The notes: a model not told the origin generated them from the letters alone. Shown: positions 8,558 through 16,836, numbered from the stretch's first letter. The stretch is 26,635 bases of DNA from an uncultured Pedobacter sp. (GCF_946479715.1 NZ_CAMLHF010000059.1:1-26635), one strand, 5' to 3'. Translations and numbers: made by a program.

Positions 8558-10111
8558 ATGAAAAATAAAATATTATACATCGTGGCAGTTTCTATTGGAT
8601 TTCTTTCCTGTAAAAGAAGCGAGCTTGATCTTGTACCAAAGACAAGTATAAGTGCCCCAACTTTTTTCAAAAATGAAACTGAATTTCAGCAGGCCGTAGT
8701 GTCTGCCTACAGCAACCTTCGGGGAGTTGCTTTTACAGGTATTTATATGGACGAAATGCGCTCTGATAATACCTTCTTTAATTATTATTCGTCAGACAGG
8801 GGATCCGAAACCAGTATAGAAGCAATGGCGGTTTTCCTCGACAATAGCTTATCAAGTGCAGAACCCAATAATGCAGGTAACAGGTATGGAAACGATTACT
8901 CTGGAATTGCAAAGGCAAATACGGTACTAACCCGGCTTAAAGCAAACACGATTGGTCTTTCTCAGTCATCTATGGACGATCTTTCGGGGCAGGCTTTATT
9001 TCTTCGTGCATACTACTACTTTGACCTTGTCACACATTATGGAGGTGTGCCTTTGCAATTGGAGGAGATCATCTCAGAAACCGGTGCATTCTTACCTAGA
9101 AACACAGTTGATGAAGTGTATGCACAAATTATTACAGATCTGAATGATGCCATAGCTAAACTTCCAGTAGCTACTGCATTTCCTCAAACAGGAAGAGTGA
9201 GTAAAGGTGCTGCCAAAATGTTGTTGGCTTATGCTTATATGTCTAAGCCTACACGCGATTATGCTAAAGCAGAAGCAGAATTGTTAGATATTACCAAGAT
9301 GAATTATACACTGTTGTCAAATTATGCTGATGTGTTTTCGCCAACAAATAAAAACAATAGTGAATCAATTTTTGAAGTACAGTATAAGGCAGGTAATGAT
9401 GGTCAGCAAAGTGATTTTATATGGAGGTTTATTCCAAAAACTACCAATACAGAAGCTATTCTTGGGCTGCATGGAACCAACCAAAGGGGAGGCATTACTA
9501 GTGGGGGATGGAATGTACCTACCCAAGAAATGGTGAGCTCATATGAAAGTGGCGACAAAAGATTACCAGCTTCAATTGGTGTAGCTATTGGTACTCAAAC
9601 CGGAGATTCTTTTACAATAAGCTCAGTTGTTAGCTCTGTTAATTTTACCCCACCTGCAGGGAAAACATTTTATTATTTTATAAATAAATATGTATATCCA
9701 CCATATGCAGTTGAGTGGAATACCGATCAGAACTGGCCGGTTTACCGTTATTCAGGTGCTTTGTTATTGCTCGCAGAATGTCTTGTTAAGCAAGGTAAAA
9801 ATGGCGAAGCGTTACCTTATTTGAATCAGGTAAGAAAAAGAGCAGGTTTGGCAAATCTGGCTTCTGCTAATGACGATAACGTAGCGAATGAAATGCGACA
9901 TGAACTTGCTTTTGAAAACCATCGCTGGACTGATCTTGTTCGCAATGGAAAGGCCGTAGAAACTTTAAATGCAAAAGGGAAACAGCTTAAAAGCCTTTAC
10001 GGTTGGTTACTGCCAGCTTCATTTAATGTAACTAATAATAGATTGATCTATGCAATACCATCCAGAGAGGTGCAGATAAATAGTAATCTGGTGCAGAATC
10101 CAGGTTATTAG
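8558..10111 (+). CDS. SusD/RagB-type nutrient-binding lipoprotein
   Basis: 517 residues, normal for SusD proteins, the surface lipoproteins that cap a SusC barrel and bind the glycan. The signal peptide ends in the lipobox FLSC (Cys18), followed by the usual start LDLVPKTSIS and the FKNETEFQQAVVSAYSNLRG helix. The N-terminal helical half contains FLRAYYYFDLVTHYGGVPL, a hallmark of the family. The C-terminal part has YPVYRYSG-like sequence (NWPVYRYSGALLLLAECL), LNQVRKRAGL and MRHELAFENHRWTDLVR, then an IPSREVQINSNLVQNPGY end. All are characteristic of SusD. It pairs with the preceding SusC gene; the enzyme gene follows after 79 bases that contain a hairpin. Confidence 0.96.
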   Translation: MKNKILYIVAVSIGFLSCKRSELDLVPKTSISAPTFFKNETEFQQAVVSAYSNLRGVAFTGIYMDEMRSDNTFFNYYSSDRGSETSIEAMAVFLDNSLSSAEPNNAGNRYGNDYSGIAKANTVLTRLKANTIGLSQSSMDDLSGQALFLRAYYYFDLVTHYGGVPLQLEEIISETGAFLPRNTVDEVYAQIITDLNDAIAKLPVATAFPQTGRVSKGAAKMLLAYAYMSKPTRDYAKAEAELLDITKMNYTLLSNYADVFSPTNKNNSESIFEVQYKAGNDGQQSDFIWRFIPKTTNTEAILGLHGTNQRGGITSGGWNVPTQEMVSSYESGDKRLPASIGVAIGTQTGDSFTISSVVSSVNFTPPAGKTFYYFINKYVYPPYAVEWNTDQNWPVYRYSGALLLLAECLVKQGKNGEALPYLNQVRKRAGLANLASANDDNVANEMRHELAFENHRWTDLVRNGKAVETLNAKGKQLKSLYGWLLPASFNVTNNRLIYAIPSREVQINSNLVQNPGY

Positions 10112-10133
10112 GCTAACGGACCATTATAGATAC

Positions 10134-10172
10134 GCCGTCATCTCGACGATAGGAGAGATGACGGCAACTTTT
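10134..10172 (+). repeat. REP-like hairpin between susD and the enzyme gene
   Basis: A perfect 11-bp inverted repeat, GCCGTCATCTC (10134-10144) and GAGATGACGGC (10155-10165), encloses a 10-base loop; a short weak T-run follows. It could act as an attenuating terminator or a 3' mRNA stabiliser, lowering expression of the downstream enzyme relative to susCD. The sequence CGTCATCTCGAC with AGGAGAGATG also recalls dispersed REP-like palindromes I know from Pedobacter and related genomes; that likeness is from memory and needs a genome search. Confidence 0.7.
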
Positions 10173-10190
10173 AACAAATAATTAAGAAAT

Positions 10191-12512
10191 ATGAATTATC
10201 TAATAAGATCTTTTTGCTTTATTATTGCCGTTATTCTAAGTACTTCCTGTTTCTCTCAAACAGAGCGCTGGCAAGCAGAATGGATTGGAATTCCTCATGC
10301 AGAAAAAGATACTAATGTATGGACATCCTTTCGAAAGCAGATTTCTATTGATAAAATTCCAAATAAGGTACTTACCAAAATTAGCACCGATTCTAAGTAT
10401 TGGCTTTGGGTGAATGGTAAAATGATCGTATTTGAAGGTCAATTAAAAAGAGGGCCTAACCCACGTGATACCTATTATGATGAAATTGATCTGGCACCCT
10501 ATCTTATCAAGGGAAAAAATACGATCTCTATATTAACCTGGTATTGGGGAAGAGATGGTTACGACCATAAAAACAGTGGTAAATCGGCTCTTTTATATGA
10601 AATGACTATAGGAAGCAAAAGAATATTATCAAACTCAACATGGAAAGCGATAAGGCATCCGGCTTTTGGCAATACCGGAGCACCATTTCCAAATTATCGC
10701 CTGCCCGAGTTTAATATTTATTTTGATGCTCAGAAAGATATGCCGCTTTGGAACCAGCCAGATTTTGATGATCATGCCTGGATAAATGCTACTTCCTATG
10801 GTGTACCGCCAGTTTCGCCATGGAATAATCTGGTGAAAAGACCCATTCCGTTTTGGAAAGATTCGGGACTTTTACATTATACTAATAACACTAGCCTGCC
10901 AAAGGCGAGTGATGGCACTTCGATTGTTGCCAAACTGCCTAAAAATGTATCTGTTACTCCATATTTAAAGATCGATGCTCCAGCTGGATTGAAAATAGAT
11001 ATCCGAACAGATAATTATAAAGGTGGCAGTGAGTATAACGTTCGGACAGAATATATTACAAAAGAAGGTATACAGGAGTTTGAAACATTTGGATATTTAA
11101 ACGGACATGAGGTTCACTATTCCATTCCTAAGGGCGTGAAAATTATTGACTTGAAATACCGTGAAACCAGATATGATACAGAACAGATAGGTAAATTTAA
11201 ATCGGATGATCCTTTCTATAACCGCCTTTGGGAAAAATCATATAACACGCTAAATGTTAATTTGAGGGATGCAATTCAAGATCCGGATAGGGAAAGGGCG
11301 CAATGGTGGGGTGATGCGGTAATACTAATGGGTGAAATTTTGTATGCCTGCGATAGAAATGGAGAATTAGTTATTAATAAGGCAATTCGTAACCTTGTTG
11401 ACTGGCGAAAACCTGATGGAGTATTGTATTCCCCTGTTCCTTCTGGTAGTTGGCATGGCGAACTTCCAGCTCAAATGCTTGCAAGTGTGGGTAAATATGG
11501 TTTTTGGAATTATTATCGTTACACTGGAGACACAGCTATGATTCGGCATGTTTATCCAACAGTGAAAAAATATTTGCAATTGTGGCATTTAGGAGAAGAT
11601 GGTTTGGTGATACATCGGCCGGGAGGATGGGACTGGATGGATTGGGGGGATGATATCGATACCCCATTACTAGAGAATGCATGGTATTATATGGCCGTTG
11701 AAACTGCAGTAAAAATGGCTGAGCTAACAGGAAATCAAGCTGATGTAAGAGACTACCAGAAGCTACTGAAATCTATAAAGCTAAATTTCAATAGAAAATT
11801 ATGGAATGGCAGTGCTTATAAAAGTCCAACAAATAAGGGTGTAATTGATGACAGGGGGAATGGATTAGCCGTAGTAGCGGGTCTAGCAGATCACCAAAAA
11901 TACGAAGCCATTAAAAACATATTGAAAACTGAATTCCATGCAAGTCCTTATATGGAAAAATATATAATGGAATCTTTCTTTATTATGCACGACGCTAAAG
12001 GCGGACTGGAAAGAATGAAAAAGAGATATGCTAACATGGTCGAAAGTCAACTCACCACACTCTGGGAAGGTTGGGGCATTGGATCTGAAGGCTATGGAGG
12101 GGGCTCGTATAATCATGGCTGGTCTGGTGGCCCATTAACACTTTTAAGCCAGTATGTGGCCGGTATTGCTCCGGAAGAGACCGCCTATAAAACCATTAGT
12201 ATACTGCCTCAACCCGGAAACTTACGTGAAATCTACTGTGTTACTCCTACAGTAAAAGGAAATATTACTTTGGATTTGAAAAGAAAAGATAACAAACTCA
12301 CCTTGTTTGTTGATATACCAACCAATACCCTGGCTAAAATAGGTATACCTAAAATGGAATCTGGTTTATCCAATATATCATTAAATGGGAAACTGTTTGT
12401 AGAGAATAAGAAAAGTGTTAAGAAACATCCCGGGGCTACATTTAAAGGAGAGGATGGAAACTATTTCCTGTTTGATGTTAAACCCGGTAAGTGGTCATTT
12501 ATATTGTATTAG
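10191..12512 (+). CDS. GH78-like alpha-L-rhamnosidase family enzyme, secreted
   Basis: 773 residues. The likely role is exo-hydrolysis of terminal alpha-L-rhamnose (or a related sugar) from a glycan taken up by the SusCD pair. The signal peptide is about residues 1-23; Cys20 in STSC could be lipidated, or cleavage may follow CFSQ. Residues about 26-220 form a beta-rich domain like the rhamnosidase N-terminal jelly roll (YWLWVNGKMIVFEGQLKRGP). The (alpha/alpha)6 catalytic domain spans about 330-690, with D364-P-D-R-E368-R and D375 as the counterpart of the GH78 general-acid motif (DCPxRERxxWxGD), TLWEGW with E626 as general-base candidate, and N641-H-G-W. A beta domain closes the chain. The motif departs from the classic form (no Cys-Pro), so exact specificity is open. 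It is the third gene of the sus locus. Confidence 0.85.
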   Translation: MNYLIRSFCFIIAVILSTSCFSQTERWQAEWIGIPHAEKDTNVWTSFRKQISIDKIPNKVLTKISTDSKYWLWVNGKMIVFEGQLKRGPNPRDTYYDEIDLAPYLIKGKNTISILTWYWGRDGYDHKNSGKSALLYEMTIGSKRILSNSTWKAIRHPAFGNTGAPFPNYRLPEFNIYFDAQKDMPLWNQPDFDDHAWINATSYGVPPVSPWNNLVKRPIPFWKDSGLLHYTNNTSLPKASDGTSIVAKLPKNVSVTPYLKIDAPAGLKIDIRTDNYKGGSEYNVRTEYITKEGIQEFETFGYLNGHEVHYSIPKGVKIIDLKYRETRYDTEQIGKFKSDDPFYNRLWEKSYNTLNVNLRDAIQDPDRERAQWWGDAVILMGEILYACDRNGELVINKAIRNLVDWRKPDGVLYSPVPSGSWHGELPAQMLASVGKYGFWNYYRYTGDTAMIRHVYPTVKKYLQLWHLGEDGLVIHRPGGWDWMDWGDDIDTPLLENAWYYMAVETAVKMAELTGNQADVRDYQKLLKSIKLNFNRKLWNGSAYKSPTNKGVIDDRGNGLAVVAGLADHQKYEAIKNILKTEFHASPYMEKYIMESFFIMHDAKGGLERMKKRYANMVESQLTTLWEGWGIGSEGYGGGSYNHGWSGGPLTLLSQYVAGIAPEETAYKTISILPQPGNLREIYCVTPTVKGNITLDLKRKDNKLTLFVDIPTNTLAKIGIPKMESGLSNISLNGKLFVENKKSVKKHPGATFKGEDGNYFLFDVKPGKWSFILY

Positions 12513-12552
12513 AAACTCGGGGGTATATGATTAATTCATTATCCCCGAGTTT
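12513..12552. terminator. Hairpin terminator between convergent genes
   Basis: A perfect 10-bp inverted repeat, AAACTCGGGG (12513-12522) and CCCCGAGTTT (12543-12552), extended by a G-T and a T-A pair, begins right after the stop of the rhamnosidase-type gene. It sits seven bases from the stop of the convergent dioxygenase gene. It probably ends the sus operon and may also end the opposing transcript. Confidence 0.82.
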
Positions 12553-12559
12553 ATTTCTG

Positions 12560-13390
12560 CTAGGGTAAAGGCGGGTTTTTAGAATAGATCAATGGATTTT
12601 GTTCATCATCGTTTAAAAGATCTCCTACTTTCAGCTTAGCTACCTGCTCATCAGACAAGATATTCTGGATTCCATTGAATACAGCACCATCAGGCATAAA
12701 AGCACAGGTCATAGCCCTTCGAAAACCTTTGGTCATGTTAGCACCTGCCCCATGTATCGTTAATCCATTATGAAAAGAACAGCTACCTGCTTTCATAGGA
12801 ACAGCCTTGGAATCAGAAGAAGAGAGTTGAGGGTAAAACTTAAATACCTCATCCATATTTTTACCGATACCTGGGTTTTCAAAGGAAGTAGCATGGTAAG
12901 AACCGGGAAGAAAATACAAACACCCATTCTCTAGTGTGGCATCATCAAGTGCAACCCAGATGGATAAAGCACGTCGATCGGAAAAAGACCAAAAAGGAGT
13001 ATCTAAGTGCCACGAAGTAGGGTTGGCCCATGGACGTTTTATCAATGCCTGATCATGCCATACCCTTATTCCATCACAACCAGATAAATCAGCAACCATT
13101 TTACCCAGATTTTCATCGAGTATTAACTGTTTTACTTTTTCATTGGTTTGCCATAGGTTGAGCATTTGATCGAATACCTTTCCAAAATAGTCGGCATTTT
13201 TATTAATCCCATCCTCTTCACCGGTTTTAGTGTCTTTCCCGGGTAGTTTTCTACCATCACGTTGAACGAGTGCTTCGGTAACCGCTTCGCGCCAGATTTC
13301 TAATTCATCCTTATCTAAAAAATCTTCAATAAGCAAAAAACCATTCTTTCTGTAATCCTCAATTTGTTGTTGTGTGATTTGTGTCTTCAT
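12560..13390 (-). CDS. Phytanoyl-CoA dioxygenase (PhyH) family protein
   Basis: 276 residues; a non-haem Fe(II)/2-oxoglutarate-dependent oxygenase fold. The iron-binding facial triad is visible as H128-x-D130 (in SWHLDTPFW) and the distal H213 (LTIHGAGANMT). R224 or R225, 11-12 residues on, should bind the 2-oxoglutarate carboxylate. The opening FxxxGFLLIEDFLDKDEL is typical of the family. There is no signal peptide, so it is cytoplasmic. Members hydroxylate very diverse small molecules, so the substrate cannot be read from sequence. It converges on the sus locus and is transcribed from a gap shared with the divergent YCII-domain gene; co-function with the rhamnosidase is not supported by orientation. 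Confidence 0.9.
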   Translation of the reverse strand: MKTQITQQQIEDYRKNGFLLIEDFLDKDELEIWREAVTEALVQRDGRKLPGKDTKTGEEDGINKNADYFGKVFDQMLNLWQTNEKVKQLILDENLGKMVADLSGCDGIRVWHDQALIKRPWANPTSWHLDTPFWSFSDRRALSIWVALDDATLENGCLYFLPGSYHATSFENPGIGKNMDEVFKFYPQLSSSDSKAVPMKAGSCSFHNGLTIHGAGANMTKGFRRAMTCAFMPDGAVFNGIQNILSDEQVAKLKVGDLLNDDEQNPLIYSKNPPLP

Positions 13391-13536
13391 GTGTTTTTAC
13401 AAAAGGTTATTGATACGAATTTACCGCGTTGGTTTGAAAAGTATACTGCCATTAATTTGTTATTATTTGCACTTTCTGATATTATAAAGCCCCTTCATAT
13501 TTTCTTGAATTCAATTTAAAATCGTTAAATTCAATA

Positions 13537-13544
13537 TACATTTG
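13537..13544 (+). promoter_or_regulatory. -7 promoter box of the YCII-domain gene
   Basis: TACATTTG is an exact fit to TAnnTTTG and lies 28 bases before ATG 13573, giving a leader of roughly 20-25 bases. No clear -33 TTTG is seen at the usual spacing; the region upstream is A+T-rich (13505-13536). It is the best promoter motif in the window, but still only a motif match. Confidence 0.5.
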
Positions 13545-13572
13545 CAGTCAGCTTTACTAAATCTATATTAGG

Positions 13573-14040
13573 ATGAAAAAAATCACAATAATGGTCTTTT
13601 TAACCTGTACTGCACTTATTTCTTATAATGCAGGCGCTCAGGAAGTAAATAAAAACTACGATGAAAAATTAGCTAAGGAACTTAAAGCTGATGAGTATGG
13701 AATGAAGAAATACATTTTGGTGATTTTAAAAACAGGTTCTGCTAAAGATTTGCCTAAACCTGCATTAGATAGTATTTTTAAAGGACATATGGGTAATATA
13801 GGGAAACTAGTTAATGAAGGTAAACTGATCGTTGCAGGGCCGCTAGGTAAAAATGACAATGCGTATCGCGGTATTTTCATTTTCGATGTAGAAAGTACTG
13901 ATGAAGCACAAAAGTTAGTAGAAACGGATCCCGTTATTATAAGTAAAGTAATGACCGCAGAGTATTATCCGTGGTATGGGTCAGCAGCATTGAAAGAAAC
14001 CGTAAAAATACACAGCAAAATAGAGAAGAAAAGTCATTAG
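13573..14040 (+). CDS. Secreted YCII-domain protein
   Basis: 155 residues. Residues 1-23 are a Sec signal peptide ending in NAGAQ, so the protein should be periplasmic or secreted. The rest matches the YCII (YciI-like) domain, a ferredoxin-like fold: GHMGNIGKLVNEGKLIVAGP (residues 71-90, with H72), YRGIFIFDVESTDEA, and the closing D119-P then TAEYYPWYGS. Small YCII proteins carry a conserved His and Asp that may be catalytic, but few have a known activity. An exported version is common in Bacteroidota. The gene is transcribed alone from a TAnnTTTG promoter. Its stop lies one base from the stop of the opposing nuclease gene, with no terminator between them. Confidence 0.9.
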   Translation: MKKITIMVFLTCTALISYNAGAQEVNKNYDEKLAKELKADEYGMKKYILVILKTGSAKDLPKPALDSIFKGHMGNIGKLVNEGKLIVAGPLGKNDNAYRGIFIFDVESTDEAQKLVETDPVIISKVMTAEYYPWYGSAALKETVKIHSKIEKKSH

Positions 14041-14041
14041 A

Positions 14042-15412
14042 TTAAATTGCTATCTTCTTTTGAGGGAACTGCTCTGCGTGGGATAATATCATGTGAAGGA
14101 TATAGTCATTGGAAGGGTAAGGCTGTAGGGCTGATTTTAGCTCCTCAGCCGCGTTAATATCTGTATGATGCGAAATATATCCCATGCCATAGAATTTTCC
14201 TTCCTCTACAAGTAAACAGCTTTGTTCGTCCTCAGTTCTTCCTTTATCAATAACAGCAAAAGTTGGTAGCATCTTTTTCAAATCTTCAATCGCATATTTA
14301 ACCCTTACGTTGTAAGCTGCCGCAGATTCTTTACCTACGCAGGCACCCGTACAATTACCTTCTTCATGAGCTGTACAAGCTTGTCTGTTTCTCTGAATAA
14401 AGCAAAGCTTTTCGCACAGTAAATGTTCCTTTATTAATGCCTTTAGAAGGTTATGCCCCTCTAATATAGTATTAAAGCTATATAGAACGGGTGCATTTTT
14501 CTTAAACTTATCTATACCCAATCTTATGTATCCCTTCTGATCCTCGAACGCATATAAGCTATATTTCTGTTCAAAACGCTTTAAAGCCCGGTTGCTTGCC
14601 GGCCATAGCTTTTTGATTTCTGTAGCTTCCAAAATAAAAGCCATCAGTTCTGTACCACATACTTCAAAATCCACACTATAGATGTCCTTAAGGAAATCCT
14701 GTCGCTGTTTAGTTGTGCTATTCCCTGTAAAATGAGAACAAACCCGCTTTTTCAAACTCTTGGCTTTGCCAATGTAAATCACTTTACCTTTTTGATCTTT
14801 AAAATAATATACACCAGGGTTTAAAGGTAATTTTTCTACTTCTGATTTTGGCAAGTTAGGGGGTAAAGCCTGCTCTTTTGAAGCTTTTCTTAAGGATTGG
14901 TTTATAATATCCTCAGTATCTGCCTGTAAAAGCATACCTAATAGAATTGCAGTAGCGGCCGCATCCCCACCTGCACGGTGTCTGTTGTTTATCTCTATAC
15001 CTAAAGCATTACAAAGCTTACCCAGACTGTAAGAGCGATGACCGGGAAGTATTTTACGGCTAAGCCTTACGGTACAAAGTTTATTGCACTGCAGTTGGTA
15101 ACCTGCCAATGATAACTGATGCTTAACAAATGAAAAATCGAAATTTACATTGTGCGCAACAAAAGTTTTATCATGTAGCAGTTCATATACTTTTGGGGCT
15201 ATATCATTAAATAACGGGGCATCTATAACCATTTCATTGCTTATACCTGTTAATGCCTGTATGTATTCAGGAATCTCCTGAGCAGGATTAATTAGCGTTT
15301 CAAAAGTATCTATTACAGAAACACCATCATGAATGAGAATTGAAATCTCTGTGATTCCATTTCCTGAAGCAAAGCCACCTGTTGTTTCTATATCTACTAC
15401 CGCGTAAAGCAT
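14042..15412 (-). CDS. DEDDh 3'-5' exonuclease fused to GIY-YIG (UvrC/Cho-like) nuclease
   Basis: 456 residues with two nuclease modules. Residues 1-165 are a DnaQ-type exonuclease with all three Exo motifs: D7 and E9 in VDIETTG, D92 in HNVNFDF, and H145/D150 in HRAGGDAAATA. Residues about 195-275 are a GIY-YIG domain: GVYYF, then VIYIGKAKSLKKRV with R223, and E262 in ILEATEIK as likely metal ligand. A Cys cluster follows (C333, C337, C346, C354, C358), as in Cho and UvrC relatives. The combination suggests incision plus trimming in nucleotide excision or a related repair path. The same fusion is known in other bacteria (for example mycobacteria), so it is a family and not an artefact. The final 90 residues are of unknown function. 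No LexA box was recognised upstream. Confidence 0.92.
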   Translation of the reverse strand: MLYAVVDIETTGGFASGNGITEISILIHDGVSVIDTFETLINPAQEIPEYIQALTGISNEMVIDAPLFNDIAPKVYELLHDKTFVAHNVNFDFSFVKHQLSLAGYQLQCNKLCTVRLSRKILPGHRSYSLGKLCNALGIEINNRHRAGGDAAATAILLGMLLQADTEDIINQSLRKASKEQALPPNLPKSEVEKLPLNPGVYYFKDQKGKVIYIGKAKSLKKRVCSHFTGNSTTKQRQDFLKDIYSVDFEVCGTELMAFILEATEIKKLWPASNRALKRFEQKYSLYAFEDQKGYIRLGIDKFKKNAPVLYSFNTILEGHNLLKALIKEHLLCEKLCFIQRNRQACTAHEEGNCTGACVGKESAAAYNVRVKYAIEDLKKMLPTFAVIDKGRTEDEQSCLLVEEGKFYGMGYISHHTDINAAEELKSALQPYPSNDYILHMILSHAEQFPQKKIAI

Positions 15413-15591
15413 GTTTTTTAAAAGCCTTTATGAAATGTAAATATGCTAATAATTTTAGTAATAAATCAAATTATTGGTATTTAGTAAATTTTTTGTTCTT
15501 GCAAATAATCTTTAACAAAAATTGTCCCATATCACTTTTATAGTATTTAATTAAGAATAATGAAAAGTGTGGCATATAAATAGCTTATAAT

Positions 15592-15607
15592 TAACTCAAA
15601 AGAGTTA
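15592..15607 (+). promoter_or_regulatory. Hairpin immediately upstream of the response-regulator start
   Basis: TAACTC, AAAA, GAGTTA form a perfect 6-bp stem with a four-base loop, ending five bases before ATG 15613. It covers the place where a ribosome would bind, so it could limit translation or be a small operator. The stem is A+T-rich and may be weak. Confidence 0.4.
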
Positions 15608-15612
15608 GTGAA

Positions 15613-15978
15613 ATGTCCAGAAAAATATTAGCAGTTGACGACGATAGTGATATAGTTGATATTATTAAAATTGTATTGGAGGGTGAGGGTTTCGAAGTGT
15701 CTACTTTAACAAGTGGAAGAAATGTATTAAATGTGATATCATCGTTAAGGCCTGATCTGGTATTGTTAGATGTAATGCTTGGTGGAATTGACGGCAGAGA
15801 CATTTGCAAAGCAATAAAAGCGCACTCTTTGTTTAAAAATATTCCTGTTGTAATGATCTCTGCGAGTCATAATTTACAAAGTCTTTTAAAATTACCAGGC
15901 TCCCCTAATGACTTCCTTTCAAAGCCATTTGATATTGATAGTCTCGTTAAAAAAGTAAAAGCCCAATTTGCTGCCTAA
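15613..15978 (+). CDS. Stand-alone response-regulator receiver (CheY-like)
   Basis: 121 residues, a single receiver domain with no output domain. The acidic pocket is D10/D11 and the phospho-acceptor is D53 in LVLLDVMLGG. S83 takes the usual Ser/Thr switch position (VVMISA) and K104 the conserved Lys (FLSKPFD), so it should be phosphorylated normally. Such proteins act by binding a partner or relay phosphate. No histidine kinase lies nearby, so the partner must be elsewhere. The gene is alone: the neighbours are a divergent nuclease gene and a convergent OsmC gene. A small hairpin sits just before its start. Confidence 0.93.
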   Translation: MSRKILAVDDDSDIVDIIKIVLEGEGFEVSTLTSGRNVLNVISSLRPDLVLLDVMLGGIDGRDICKAIKAHSLFKNIPVVMISASHNLQSLLKLPGSPNDFLSKPFDIDSLVKKVKAQFAA

Positions 15979-16043
15979 TTAGTTACCAACTGTACTAATT
16001 AATGTATAGATAGTACTAAATTGTAGATAGTAAAATGCGGTTG

Positions 16044-16445
16044 TTATTTGGTCTCAATTCTTATTGGATTACTTAATATTTTATGAATTGGACATTTGTC
16101 TGCTATTTGCATTAAGCGTGTACGCTCCTCTTCTGTTAATGTGCCAGTCAGCTCAATTTTTCGAGTGATGGTTGTTTCTTTGCTCATTTCCTTTTCATCA
16201 CAAATTGCCAACTCTATTTTAATTGCATCCAGATTATATTGTTTACGATCTGCATACATCCTAACAGTAATTGCAGTGCAACTTCCCAAGCTAGCAAGCA
16301 ATAATGCTCCAGGCGTCATGCCTTCGTCTGTTCCGCCAATGCTTTCTGGTTCATCAGAATAAATAAAATGGCCCCCGGCGTAAACTTTTGTTTTATAATG
16401 AGACCTGTCTAACTCTGTAATTGCTGTAATTTGATTATCTGCCAT
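16044..16445 (-). CDS. OsmC family protein (peroxiredoxin-like)
   Basis: 133 residues. OsmC/Ohr proteins reduce organic hydroperoxides with a pair of cysteines. Both are present: C56 in LLLASLGSCTAITVRMYADRK and C118 in ADKCPIHKILSNPIRI, the typical spacing and contexts. YSDEPESIGGTDEGMTPGALLLA is the usual start of the family. No signal peptide, so cytoplasmic. The short form with SNPIRIET at the end is closer to the OsmC/YhfA-type than to Ohr. Transcribed alone and converging on the response-regulator gene across a 65-base gap. Confidence 0.92.
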   Translation of the reverse strand: MADNQITAITELDRSHYKTKVYAGGHFIYSDEPESIGGTDEGMTPGALLLASLGSCTAITVRMYADRKQYNLDAIKIELAICDEKEMSKETTITRKIELTGTLTEEERTRLMQIADKCPIHKILSNPIRIETK

Positions 16446-16599
16446 GTTTTAATGTTATGCAGATAAAGCTACAATTAAATTTAAGTATTCGCATTCATAA
16501 AATAATCATCCAGATTTAACAATAATATAGCAAGCATTTAAAATAGACTAAACATATTATAGCTTAATTTGTTATAGAAATAACTAACCAGATATCAGT

Positions 16600-16836
16600 A
16601 TGTTAAGTAGCTATTTAAATTTCAGATTTGATGTTCAGGGCAAGCCCATAAACGGATTCTGTATGCGCATACAGGATGATTTTCATGAAACCTATGCGGT
16701 AATAGTAGATGGCTACCATTCCTTTTGTGTGTGGTTAGATTCGACCTCAACGTGGAGGTCTTCTAAGCATACCAGTTTAGAACCCACTGCACTGGAACAG
16801 ATTATCAGCAGAATAATATCAACAGAATCTAAATAA
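16600..16836 (+). CDS. Small protein of unknown function
   Basis: 78 residues; family not recognised. The sequence reads as a compact alpha/beta protein: strand-rich start (YLNFRFDVQGKPINGFCMRI), YAVIVDGYHSFCVWLDS in the middle and a closing helix (TALEQIISRIIS). It has no signal peptide or membrane segment. Support for coding comes from the ordered composition, a clean start shortly after a partial -7-like box (TTAATTTG, 16564-16571) and the absence of any gene on the other strand. It lies in a gap between the divergently transcribed OsmC gene and the convergent SpmAB gene. It could be a Sphingobacteriaceae-restricted protein; a homology search would settle whether it is conserved. Confidence 0.62.
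   Translation: MLSSYLNFRFDVQGKPINGFCMRIQDDFHETYAVIVDGYHSFCVWLDSTSTWRSSKHTSLEPTALEQIISRIISTESK

Noticed and set aside
12560..13390. PhyH-family gene as a fourth member of the sus operon
   Set aside because: It is on the opposite strand, separated by a terminator hairpin, and reads from a promoter region shared with the YCII gene.
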